24,815 nucleotides of DNA from CAZWVM01 sp964637705 (GTDB taxonomy: Bacteria > UBA8481), in the NCBI GenBank assembly GCA_964637705.1, contig CAZWVM010000029.1:1-24815 (forward strand). Reading direction: 5' to 3'. The position numbers were made by a program, and so were the translations under genes. Positions within the stretch are counted from its first letter, which is position 1. Each line of letters opens with the position of its first letter. This document shows positions 5,921 through 12,354 of this stretch, in pieces. A model generated the notes under the pieces. It was not told the origin of the DNA, ran no database searches, and was given only the letters and a program-made list of their open reading frames with translations.

Positions 5921-6658
5921 ATGGACGCTTCTTTTACCGGGCGCACGGCGCTCGTCGGCGGGGGATCGAAAGGGATCGGTCGCGCGGTCGCGGCACATCT
6001 CGCCTCCGCGGGCGCGGATGTCGTGATCGCCTCGCGGCGCCCGCCGGAACCGGGCACGCCCGACGTGGGCTCCTGCCGCCACGTCGAGGCCGACCTCGGG
6101 ACGGCCGCGGGCTGCCTCCGCGCCGCGAGGGACGCGGAGAGGCTTCTCGCGCGTGTCGATCTCCTCTTCCTCAACGCCGGAGGCCCCCCGTCCGGCGAAA
6201 CCCTCTCCTTCGACGACGACGCCTGGACCGCCGCCTTCGAAACCAGCTTCCTCTCCGCGGTGCGCCTCTGCCGCCTCCTCGTTCCGGCCATGGCCGCGCG
6301 CGGTTTCGGGCGCGTCGTGGCCCTCACCTCCGTCTCCGCCATCGAGCCGATCGATCGCCTCGTCCTCTCCAACGCGATCCGCCCCGCGGTGCACGGCTTT
6401 CTCAAGACGCTCTCGCGGGAGGTCGCCGCGAACGGCGTGACGGTGAACGTCGTCGCGCCGGGCTACACGGCGACGGAACGGTTGAGGGAGCTCCTGCCCG
6501 CGGACAGGCTCGCCTCGCTCGCCGCCTCGCTTCCCCTCGGCCGGCTCGTCGATCCCTCGGAGACCGCCGCGCTCGTCGCCTTCCTGATGTCGGATTCCGC
6601 CTCCGCCGTGACCGGGTGCGTCCTCCCGTGCGACGGCGGAGCGCTCCGCCGCGCCTAG
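5921..6658 (+). CDS. SDR-family protein without the canonical YxxxK (BKR-like)
   Basis: The 245-residue protein has a Rossmann fold of the short-chain dehydrogenase/reductase family. The cofactor loop GGGSKGIG is at about 13-20, the NAG motif variant NAGG at 85-88, and the catalytic-Ser strand ALTSVSA at about 134-140. Where YxxxK is expected it reads VLSNAIRPAV, so neither the catalytic Tyr nor Lys is present. The C-terminal half (NGVTVNVVAPGYTATERL and VTGCVLPCDGG) is otherwise typical. This matches a known SDR subgroup that resembles beta-ketoacyl-ACP reductase but lacks the standard catalytic tetrad. It is often labelled FabG in automatic annotation; that activity should not be assumed. 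The gene has its own promoter and is followed 27 bp later by a membrane protein gene. Confidence 0.88.
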   Translation: MDASFTGRTALVGGGSKGIGRAVAAHLASAGADVVIASRRPPEPGTPDVGSCRHVEADLGTAAGCLRAARDAERLLARVDLLFLNAGGPPSGETLSFDDDAWTAAFETSFLSAVRLCRLLVPAMAARGFGRVVALTSVSAIEPIDRLVLSNAIRPAVHGFLKTLSREVAANGVTVNVVAPGYTATERLRELLPADRLASLAASLPLGRLVDPSETAALVAFLMSDSASAVTGCVLPCDGGALRRA

Positions 6659-6685
6659 ACCGGCCCCGGACCGGGAGCGCGCGAC

Positions 6686-7777
6686 ATGAAACGAGTTCTT
6701 CCCGTCGGCATGACCTTCGTCGCCGGCCTCTTCACCGGCTTCCAGCTCTACGCCGTCCTCTACCTGCTGCCCTACCTGCTCACGCAACTCGACGAGGGAG
6801 CCATCCTCGACCTGGTCGTCTTCGTCTCCTTCATCGTCCTCGTCTTCTCCCAGGTCGAGATCGGGCGCCGCCTCGCGCAGGCTCCCGCGGCGGTCTCCCT
6901 GCGCGATACCCTCGTCGCCCAATCGATCTCGTTCCTCGTCTTCGTCATGTCTCCGCAGAGTTTCTGGCTGGTCTGTTCCTTCATCGCGTGGCTCACCGCC
7001 TTCTCCGCGACCCAGATCGCGCTCGGGCGATGGACGCTGCTGGCCGTCAAGCCGGAAGCGAGGCGCGTCGAAACGAGCCTTCTTCTCATGGGCATCGGCT
7101 CGGGAATGTTCGCGGGGCGAGCCGTCCCGTTCTTCGGGGGAACCCCCGACATGCTGATCGCCGCGGCGCTGGCTCTCTCGGTCCTCGCCTGCTTCCACGC
7201 CCATGTCTTCCGCCGGGCCCACCCCGGGTACTACAGCAACGCCCACAACTGGTCGTTGCGGGACCTGGCGCGGGACGCCCCGTCCTTCGGACTCCTCGGC
7301 ATCTCCCTCTGCCTCGGGCTCATGATCGGGTTTCTCGTCTTCGAACGATCGAAAATCGTTCATGCCCTGGCCGGCGTCGCCGCCTACCTCGCCGTCTCCC
7401 GCCCTCTCTTCACGCGCCTCCCGCCCGCTCGCGCCGTGCGCCACGCCTTCTTCGTCGCGGCCGTCTCCCTTCTGCTCGACGCCGTGACCCACGACTCCCT
7501 CCTCCTCTCGTCCTTCACTTTTCCTTTCCTCTGCTGCGTCGTCTTCGCCGCCCTGCGAATCCGGGCCTACGCACCGCGCACGGTCATGTCCCCCGCCGAG
7601 CAGGTTTCATTGCAGGGGTTGGGGATCTACGCCGGTATTTCGCTCCATGGATTCTCCCGGTATCCCGGGCTCACCTTCGCGGAGACGTCCTCCAGCGTGA
7701 TCCTCGTCCTTCTCGTCACGGCCTACCTCCTCTCGTTCCTGCCCGAGAGACACGGGGCGGATGAATCGACGGAGTGA
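6686..7777 (+). CDS. Multi-pass membrane protein, unrecognised
   Basis: A 363-residue protein made almost entirely of hydrophobic helices, roughly ten to twelve, joined by short charged loops (for example VEIGRRLAQ near 57-65 and RRAHPGYYSNAHNW near 172-185). I see no diagnostic transporter motif. Helix count and spacing would allow a shortened MFS-like permease, but it could equally be an unrelated integral membrane protein. A GGGAG ribosome binding site lies about 8 nt before the ATG. It follows the SDR gene by 27 bp and is probably co-transcribed with it. It ends 21 bp before the convergent membrane gene. Confidence 0.72.
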   Translation: MKRVLPVGMTFVAGLFTGFQLYAVLYLLPYLLTQLDEGAILDLVVFVSFIVLVFSQVEIGRRLAQAPAAVSLRDTLVAQSISFLVFVMSPQSFWLVCSFIAWLTAFSATQIALGRWTLLAVKPEARRVETSLLLMGIGSGMFAGRAVPFFGGTPDMLIAAALALSVLACFHAHVFRRAHPGYYSNAHNWSLRDLARDAPSFGLLGISLCLGLMIGFLVFERSKIVHALAGVAAYLAVSRPLFTRLPPARAVRHAFFVAAVSLLLDAVTHDSLLLSSFTFPFLCCVVFAALRIRAYAPRTVMSPAEQVSLQGLGIYAGISLHGFSRYPGLTFAETSSSVILVLLVTAYLLSFLPERHGADESTE

Positions 7778-7798
7778 TCGAACTCCACGCGCGGCGAT

Positions 7799-8386
7799 TC
7801 AGAAGAGGACGAGGAGCGCGAGAAGAAACCAGAGCGGCACGGCGGCGGACGCGGCCGCCTCGCGCACGACCGCGGTGCGCCGGGCCAATGCGGCGACGGC
7901 GGCGAGCGCGGCGGAGCGCAGGGCGAACTGGAGAGCGACGAGAAGAACGAAGAGCCAGGGAGAAAAGGCGCCGCGCTGGCCCGCCATGACCGCCATGTCG
8001 CGCGCCGAGGGGATGCTCCCCCCGACGAAGGCGAAGAAGGGGTTCACCCACCCGACGAAGAACGGCACCGCGTCCCCGAAGAGTTCGCGCGCCGATTGGA
8101 AATCGTGGATGCTCTTCAGCCCCGACGTGTCGATGACGAAGGAGATGCTCTCCCCGCCGCCGCCCCAGGCACCGAGGGCGAAGAGGAGAACGACGGCGAT
8201 GAAGCCTCCGGCGCCGGAGGCGCGGCAGAGAGCGCCGAGTCTCGGCCCCGAGAGGATCGCGACCGGCAGGAACCAGATCTCGGCCGGGAAGAGGTCGAGG
8301 GCGATCGCGGCCGCGGCCGCCAGGCCCGCGATCCAGGGCACAGGAGGCGACTCCGCCATGACCGGCACGAGCCGGCGGCCGATCAC
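7799..8386 (-). CDS. Small multi-pass membrane protein, unrecognised
   Basis: This 195-residue protein has about five hydrophobic segments (near 18-45, 58-75, 105-125, 142-165 and 178-194) and no motif I recognise. The chosen start is the GTG at 8386, which forms a GTGA overlap with the SAM-hydrolase-family gene, the same coupling used one gene earlier. The ATG at 8359 would give a protein nine residues shorter and cannot be excluded; neither start has a clear ribosome binding site. The C-terminus is fully hydrophobic and ends inside a helix. As the last gene of the PorV-like operon it may be functionally tied to the SAM-hydrolase-like protein, but nothing in the sequence proves this. Confidence 0.65.
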   Translation of the reverse strand: MIGRRLVPVMAESPPVPWIAGLAAAAAIALDLFPAEIWFLPVAILSGPRLGALCRASGAGGFIAVVLLFALGAWGGGGESISFVIDTSGLKSIHDFQSARELFGDAVPFFVGWVNPFFAFVGGSIPSARDMAVMAGQRGAFSPWLFVLLVALQFALRSAALAAVAALARRTAVVREAAASAAVPLWFLLALLVLF

Positions 8387-9210
8387 CACGAGAGCGTCAC
8401 CGGCAGGCCGGGCGCAAGACCGTATCGCTCGGCGGCGGAATCCCGGCGCATCGCGATCTCCACGGATCCGTCGGACGACGCGATGAGCGCCGCTTCCTCG
8501 CCCGGGATCCCCTCGTAGGTTTCCCGGAACCCGACGGTCTCGCCCGTCGGAGCGGTCCAGCGCGCCTCGCGAGGCACGAGGCCGCGGGGGATGTCCGTCC
8601 GGCAGTTGCCGTACCCGTCGACGTGAACGACCCGTCCGGAGGCCGATCGGTCGCCGACGACCGGCGGCGCGGAGTCGATGCGGACCGGGTCTCCGACCGT
8701 TCGCCCCTCGATCGTTCCCTCGCGGCCCGCCGCGACGAGTCGAGCGGCGGCGGGCGCGAAGAGATCGCGGCCATCGAAGACACGCGAGGATCCGGGCCTC
8801 CGGATCGACGGATCGATTTCGACCACAAGATCCGCCTCGTCGAGAACCGGCGTGAAGACCCCGTTGTCCGGGCCGAGAAACCACTGGCCCGCGCAGCGCA
8901 CCGCCAGGGCCCGGCGGTTCGTGCCGACGCCGGGATCGACCACGACGACGTGGACCGCCCCGGCGGGATACGACCTCCTCAGGGCTCTCACACGTTCGCA
9001 GGCCGCCCCGACCGAGTAACGCTCGAGATCATGCCCCGCGTCCATGATGACCAACCGTTCATCGTCGCCGGGTGCGAGGGCCGCGAGTTCCGACAGGAAC
9101 GCGCCCTTCATCTCCGCGGCGTACGAGTCCCTCGTCCCGAAATCGGAGGAGAAGGTCACGATGCGGGCACGGGCGGGCGCGCAGGGGGCCGCGAAGCCGG
9201 GCCCGCTCAC
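8383..9210 (-). CDS. SAM hydrolase (DUF62, SAM hydroxide adenosyltransferase) family protein
   Basis: The 275-residue protein has the two-domain layout of the DUF62 family, whose characterised non-halogenating members hydrolyse S-adenosylmethionine to adenosine and methionine. N-terminal motifs are TFSSDFGTRDSY (Asp23), VVVDPGVGTNRRALAV (Asp92, Arg99) and FLGPDNGVFTPVL. The C-terminal beta-barrel carries HVDGYGNCRTDIP and GEEAALIASSDGSVEIA. In the family the segment near residue 145 usually reads FHGRDxFAP, with the His of the Asp-Arg-His active set. Here it is FDGRDLFAP, with Asp146 in place of His. Activity may therefore differ. The GTG start at 9210 overlaps the upstream stop as GTGA. The frame continues upstream, but that stretch lies inside the PorV-like gene. 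Confidence 0.88.
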   Translation of the reverse strand: MSGPGFAAPCAPARARIVTFSSDFGTRDSYAAEMKGAFLSELAALAPGDDERLVIMDAGHDLERYSVGAACERVRALRRSYPAGAVHVVVVDPGVGTNRRALAVRCAGQWFLGPDNGVFTPVLDEADLVVEIDPSIRRPGSSRVFDGRDLFAPAAARLVAAGREGTIEGRTVGDPVRIDSAPPVVGDRSASGRVVHVDGYGNCRTDIPRGLVPREARWTAPTGETVGFRETYEGIPGEEAALIASSDGSVEIAMRRDSAAERYGLAPGLPVTLSW

Positions 9211-10178
9211 CGGCGCCGCTCCTCTCCGAAGAAGAACCTCAGGGATCCCTCGAGGCGCGTATCCGAAAATTTCGTCCGCGCCGGCACGGCCGCGAAATCG
9301 AACATCAAGCCGCGGAACGCCACGCTCAGGCCCCCGCGCCATCGCCCGTCGTAGCGGTTGCCGTCGCGGTTGCCGGCCAGCCCGTCGTAACCGACGCGCA
9401 GGCCGAGGTAGTTGGCCCACCAGTACTCCGCGCCCGCTCTCACGGACAGGTCCATGCCCTCCGGCCTGACGGCCTCGACCGAGAGATTGTAATAGTGCAC
9501 CGTGGAATGCAGGCGGCCGTAGGAGAAGCCGGCCGCCACGGTGACGGGAACGTCCGGTTCCGGTGCGCCGTCGAGCCGGCCGCCGATGTTGCGCACCACC
9601 AGCCCCGCGACGATGCCCTTGAAGGCGGAATTGTAGCGCAGGCCCACGTTACCGTAGAGCCCCTCGTAGTCCCGCTCTCCCGCGGTGCCGTCCGTGCGCG
9701 CGTATCGGGCGGCGGCGCCCAGCGACAAACCTCGTCCGATCGAGCGCCCCACGCCCAGGTCGACGATGCCCTGCACCTCGGAGAGCGATGCGGCCGCAGG
9801 GTGGTAGTGACCGTCATGGCCGAGGCGGACCGCGGCCTCCCCGGGCGAGGCCTTGAAGCCGGAAACACCCAGGGCGAAGGTGGATCGCCTCTGGAAGGGC
9901 GCGGCGAGTGCGAACGAGGCGACCAGGTCCCGGCTGTGGGTGTTGCCGACGCCGAGGATGCCCTGGTACTGGTCGACTCCCGTTAGGCCTGCCGGGTTCG
10001 CGTAGAGGGCGCTGACGTCGTCGAGGAGCGCCGAGGTGGCGCCACCGAGAGCGAGATGGCGCGCGCCGAGTTCCTCGACCAGGAAGGCGCCGGGCCTCCA
10101 AGGGTCGGCTTGAAGGGGCGTCGATGCGGCGAGAAGAAACGCGGCCCAGAACGCCGCTGAAAGGTGACAAGATCTCAA
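9207..10178 (-). CDS. PorV/PorQ-like outer-membrane beta-barrel protein
   Basis: The 323-residue protein begins with a signal peptide (about 1-24, cleavage after LQA). It then has the characteristic ARHLALGGATSALLDDVSALYANPAGL block of PorV/PorQ/UPF0164-type barrels of the FadL superfamily. Residues about 60-318 show repeated amphipathic strands with Tyr/Gly-rich turns and end with a strand finishing in FFF. Such proteins sit in the outer membrane; PorV is a type IX secretion component, but many homologues have no secretion role. The only in-frame start before the signal peptide is a TTG at 10178, with a poor ribosome binding site. The gene lies 72 bp downstream of tRNA-Arg and is coupled by GTGA to the next gene. 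Confidence 0.85.
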   Translation of the reverse strand: MRSCHLSAAFWAAFLLAASTPLQADPWRPGAFLVEELGARHLALGGATSALLDDVSALYANPAGLTGVDQYQGILGVGNTHSRDLVASFALAAPFQRRSTFALGVSGFKASPGEAAVRLGHDGHYHPAAASLSEVQGIVDLGVGRSIGRGLSLGAAARYARTDGTAGERDYEGLYGNVGLRYNSAFKGIVAGLVVRNIGGRLDGAPEPDVPVTVAAGFSYGRLHSTVHYYNLSVEAVRPEGMDLSVRAGAEYWWANYLGLRVGYDGLAGNRDGNRYDGRWRGGLSVAFRGLMFDFAAVPARTKFSDTRLEGSLRFFFGEERRR

Positions 10179-10250
10179 GAATCGCTGCTTTCCGGTTTCG
10201 TTCGCCCCGGCGCGACCAGGCCGCCGGCGGATCCGATCCCCGATATCGGG

Positions 10251-10323
10251 CGCGCCCGGCAGGATTCGAACCTGCGGCCTCTTGCTCCGGAGGCAAGCGC
10301 TCTATCCTCTGAGCTACAGGCGC
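10251..10323 (-). tRNA. trnR: tRNA-Arg (anticodon CCG)
   Basis: Minus-strand cloverleaf: acceptor GCGCCTG/CGGGCGC with one G-U pair, D-arm GCTC/GAGC, anticodon stem CTTGC/GCAAG with loop CTCCGGA (anticodon CCG, reading CGG), T-arm GCAGG/CCTGC with TTCGAAT, discriminator G. CCA is not encoded; the next bases are CCC. A perfect 12-nt palindrome (10239-10250) follows immediately. Confidence 0.96.
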
Positions 10324-10375
10324 GGACCCGAGCATCGGACCGCCCGTCAACGGGACGGCCGCGGCTCGTCTGATC

Positions 10376-10404
10376 TTTATACTACCATCGCGCCCCGGAA
10401 ACAA
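10376..10404 (-). promoter_or_regulatory. Probable promoter of tRNA-Arg
   Basis: On the minus strand TTGTTT (10404-10399), 17 bp and TATAAA (10381-10376). Transcription would start near 10369, about 45 nt before the mature tRNA. Readthrough could also serve the PorV-like operon, which has no other visible promoter. Confidence 0.6.
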
Positions 10405-10439
10405 GGGTCAGGTCGGCCCTTGATCCCCGAAGGTTGAAT

Positions 10440-10470
10440 CGCCACCGAGTCACGGAGCCACGGAGAAAGT
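10440..10470 (+). repeat. CACGGAG repeat block, left copy
   Basis: Reads CACCGAG, CACGGAG and CACGGAG at 7-9 bp spacing (starting 10443, 10451 and 10459). The block matches, in inverted orientation, the TCTCGGTGTTCTCCGTG block near 10654-10670. Such heptamer blocks recur in intergenic DNA of many high-GC environmental bacteria; their role is unknown. Confidence 0.55.
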
Positions 10471-10653
10471 CCTGCTACCCCCTCTCGAGGCGGGGAAAAT
10501 GAAGTTTTCCACTTTCACCCACCGAAGCCGAAAGCCGACTCCCGCAGTCAACGAGGATTTGACATGACCCAGAACCCGATCCGGCTTGACTTTGAACTCA
10601 ATACGATTTCCATGATCTCTGGATCACAGATTGCGTTGATTCGATCCCTGATC

Positions 10654-10722
10654 GTCTCGGTGTTCTCCGTGCCTCGAGCCCGCCGGAGCGGACGCTTCGG
10701 CGGGCGGGTGGTGAATGAACAC
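10654..10722 (-). repeat. CACGGAG repeat block, right copy, with embedded hairpin
   Basis: TCTCGGTGTTCTCCGTGCCTC (in two parts, 10654-10674) is the inverse of the left block. It is separated from its expected continuation GTGGTGAATGAAC (from 10709) by a near-perfect hairpin at 10678-10705. The hairpin has eight G-C/C-G pairs, one G-T pair and three more pairs around a GGAC loop. It looks like a palindromic unit inserted in the repeat. Confidence 0.55.
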
Positions 10723-10760
10723 CGATTCCGGGGTTTCAGGGCGGCGCGATGCGACATCAT

Positions 10761-10789
10761 TTGACTCTCTCCCCGGCCGCTCCTATCGT
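10761..10789 (+). promoter_or_regulatory. Promoter of the Gfo/Idh/MocA gene; predicts a leaderless mRNA
   Basis: TTGACT (10761-10766), 17 bp and TATCGT (10784-10789) end exactly 6 nt before the ATG at 10796. No ribosome binding site is visible. Confidence 0.7.
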
Positions 10790-10795
10790 AAACCC

Positions 10796-11800
10796 ATGAC
10801 CATCCGCATCGCCGTCACCGGCCTGGGCTACTGGGGACCGAACCTTCTGCGCGCCTTCAACGAGGCGACCGGGTGCCGCGTGACGCAGATCGTCGACTCC
10901 GCGGCTGCGAAACTGGAGAAGGCGGCGAAAATCTGTCCCTCCGCCGAAACCCTTTCCTCCTTCGACGACCTCCTCGCGCGCGACTGCGACGCGGTCGTCG
11001 TCGCCACGCCCGCTGAAACCCACTTTGCCCTCGGGATGAAGGCCCTGGAGAGCGGGCGCGACGTCTTCGTCGAGAAGCCCGTCACGCTCTCGACCGAGGA
11101 GGCGGAGCGCCTCGCGGAGACCGCCGAGCGCAAGGGCCGGATCCTGATGATCGGCCACCTCCTGCTGTATCACCCCGCCTACGTCGAGGCCGTGAAGCGG
11201 CTGCGCGCCGGGGAATTCGGGGACCTGAGGTACCTCTACGCGCGCCGGGTCAACCTCGGGATCGTCCGATCCCACGAGAACGCGCTCTGGTCTCTCGCCC
11301 CGCACGACATCGCGGTCAGCGACTGGGTGGTCGGCGCCTCGCCCGTCGAGGCCCAGGCCGTCGGTCTCTCCTGCCTCCAGCCCGGCATCGAGGACGTCGT
11401 CTTCTACACCCTGCGATACCCGTCGAACGTCATCTTCCACGGCCACGTCTCCTGGCTCGATCCGCAGAAGGTGCGCGAACTCTCGGTCATCGGAACGGAG
11501 AAGATGGCCGTCGTCGACGACACGGCCTCGGAGAAGCTCAGGATCTACAACCGCGCCGTCGAAACCCAGCGCCAGCCCTTCACCTCCTACGGCCAGTTTC
11601 TCTCCATCCGGACCGGCGACGTCCTCCTGCCGCATCTCCCCTCCGCCGAACCTCTCCGGCAGGAAGTCTCCCACTTCCTCGAATGCGTCAGGGAGCGCAA
11701 GCGCCCCCTCTCCGACGGAGCCTCGGGCGTCTCCGTCGTCAGGTCCCTGAACGCGCTGACGCGGTCCCTGAGGGGCGGCGGCGGCTGGGTTCCCCTGTGA
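10796..11800 (+). CDS. Gfo/Idh/MocA-family NAD(P)-dependent oxidoreductase
   Basis: This 334-residue protein has an N-terminal Rossmann domain (GLGYWGPN at 9-16 binds the cofactor). It carries the family's EKPVTLS motif with Lys94 and the downstream APHDIAVSDW segment with His170/Asp171 in the C-terminal alpha/beta domain. The family oxidises or reduces sugars and sugar nucleotides. The VTGLGYWGPNLLRAF start and GHLLLYHPAY segment resemble members from surface-polysaccharide clusters such as UDP-sugar 3-dehydrogenases; the exact substrate is not determined. I use the ATG at 10796, set by the promoter geometry; an upstream in-frame ATG at 10715 would precede the promoter. The stop overlaps the next gene by GTGA. 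Confidence 0.9.
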   Translation: MTIRIAVTGLGYWGPNLLRAFNEATGCRVTQIVDSAAAKLEKAAKICPSAETLSSFDDLLARDCDAVVVATPAETHFALGMKALESGRDVFVEKPVTLSTEEAERLAETAERKGRILMIGHLLLYHPAYVEAVKRLRAGEFGDLRYLYARRVNLGIVRSHENALWSLAPHDIAVSDWVVGASPVEAQAVGLSCLQPGIEDVVFYTLRYPSNVIFHGHVSWLDPQKVRELSVIGTEKMAVVDDTASEKLRIYNRAVETQRQPFTSYGQFLSIRTGDVLLPHLPSAEPLRQEVSHFLECVRERKRPLSDGASGVSVVRSLNALTRSLRGGGGWVPL

Positions 11801-12264
11801 CGGCGCGCGCGCTCCTCTGCGCCGCCCTCCTCGCGCTCGTGCCGGCCGCCTGCGCCGTGCCCGAGGCGGAGCCGGCGCGCACGGGCCCGGCGCGACCCGC
11901 GAACGCCCTGGAGAGCGAACTCGTCGAAACACTCGAAACGATGACCCGGGCGCTGGAGCGCGAGGACGTCTTCGCCTGCATGGAGCACGTCTCCGAACGG
12001 TTCGTTCCCTCCAAGCTCTCCCTCAAGGTCGAGCTCGACGACGGCCTGGCCTCCTTTCTCGGCTACGGGTTCCACACCCTCGTCACGAGATGCCACGTCG
12101 AGGGAACCGAGGGGACTCTCATCGTGGAATGGCGGCGCGGACGCAGCCATCGGGAGACCGGCGTCTACGACTCGGCGGACGGCGTGACCGAGCTGAAGTT
12201 CACGCGCGAGGACGGCGCGTGGCTCCTCGTCCAGCAGAACGGCGACGCGCTCCTCGGGAAGTAG
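11797..12264 (+). CDS. Predicted lipoprotein, possibly NTF2-like
   Basis: The 155-residue protein starts at a GTG that overlaps the upstream stop (GTGA). The N-terminus is a lipoprotein signal peptide with lipobox LVPAAC (Cys at about 20), so it is probably anchored in the outer membrane or facing the periplasm. The mature part (about 35-155) begins with a long amphipathic helix (ELVETLETMTRALEREDV) followed by beta strands and a final GAWLLVQQNGD strand. That order resembles SnoaL/NTF2-like domains, though I see no catalytic motif. It is co-transcribed with the oxidoreductase; whether they share a pathway is unknown. Confidence 0.75.
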   Translation: MTARALLCAALLALVPAACAVPEAEPARTGPARPANALESELVETLETMTRALEREDVFACMEHVSERFVPSKLSLKVELDDGLASFLGYGFHTLVTRCHVEGTEGTLIVEWRRGRSHRETGVYDSADGVTELKFTREDGAWLLVQQNGDALLGK

Positions 12265-12280
12265 CGGGAGTCGACTGTCC

Positions 12281-12342
12281 GGAATCGCAAATCGTGAATC
12301 GCGTGAATCGAAAAAACGCAAATCGACGGTCGCGAATCAGAA
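12281..12342. repeat. Short degenerate AATCG tandem array
   Basis: Five exact AATCG words start at 12283, 12290, 12297, 12306 and 12321, with further near-matches (CGAATC near 12333), within the 90-bp gap between two convergent genes. Period is about 7-9 bp and degenerate. It is AT-richer than the flanks. Confidence 0.6.
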
Positions 12343-12354
12343 ACAGGTGATCAT

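Larger units (their letters stand above)
10405..10760. other. Intergenic stretch without a convincing gene
   Basis: This region is less GC-rich than its surroundings. It holds two oppositely oriented CACGGAG-type repeat blocks (annotated separately), a small hairpin (10494-10510, arms GGAAAA/TTTTCC) and the upstream part of the Gfo/Idh/MocA gene's promoter region. A 66-codon ORF at 10564-10764 runs through the second repeat block and looks non-coding. Confidence 0.6.

Noticed and set aside
5807..7492. 561-codon minus-strand ORF opposite the SDR and membrane protein genes
   Set aside because: Extremely Glu/Arg/Gly/Asp-rich with no recognisable fold, running across two real genes and their promoter.
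8383..9210. Fluorinase or chlorinase
   Set aside because: The family match is clear, but I cannot see the extra loop that marks the halogenases. The ordinary SAM-hydrolase layout fits better, despite the His-to-Asp change.
9207..10178. True type IX secretion component PorV
   Set aside because: The barrel family matches, but no other Por/Gld/Spr secretion genes are in the window, so only the family is claimed.
10440..10722. CRISPR array
   Set aside because: The heptamer words are too short and clustered, with no constant repeat length, no spacers and no cas genes.
10564..10764. 66-codon ORF in the intergenic repeat region
   Set aside because: It runs through the CACGGAG block and its hairpin and ends within the promoter of the next gene; no protein features.
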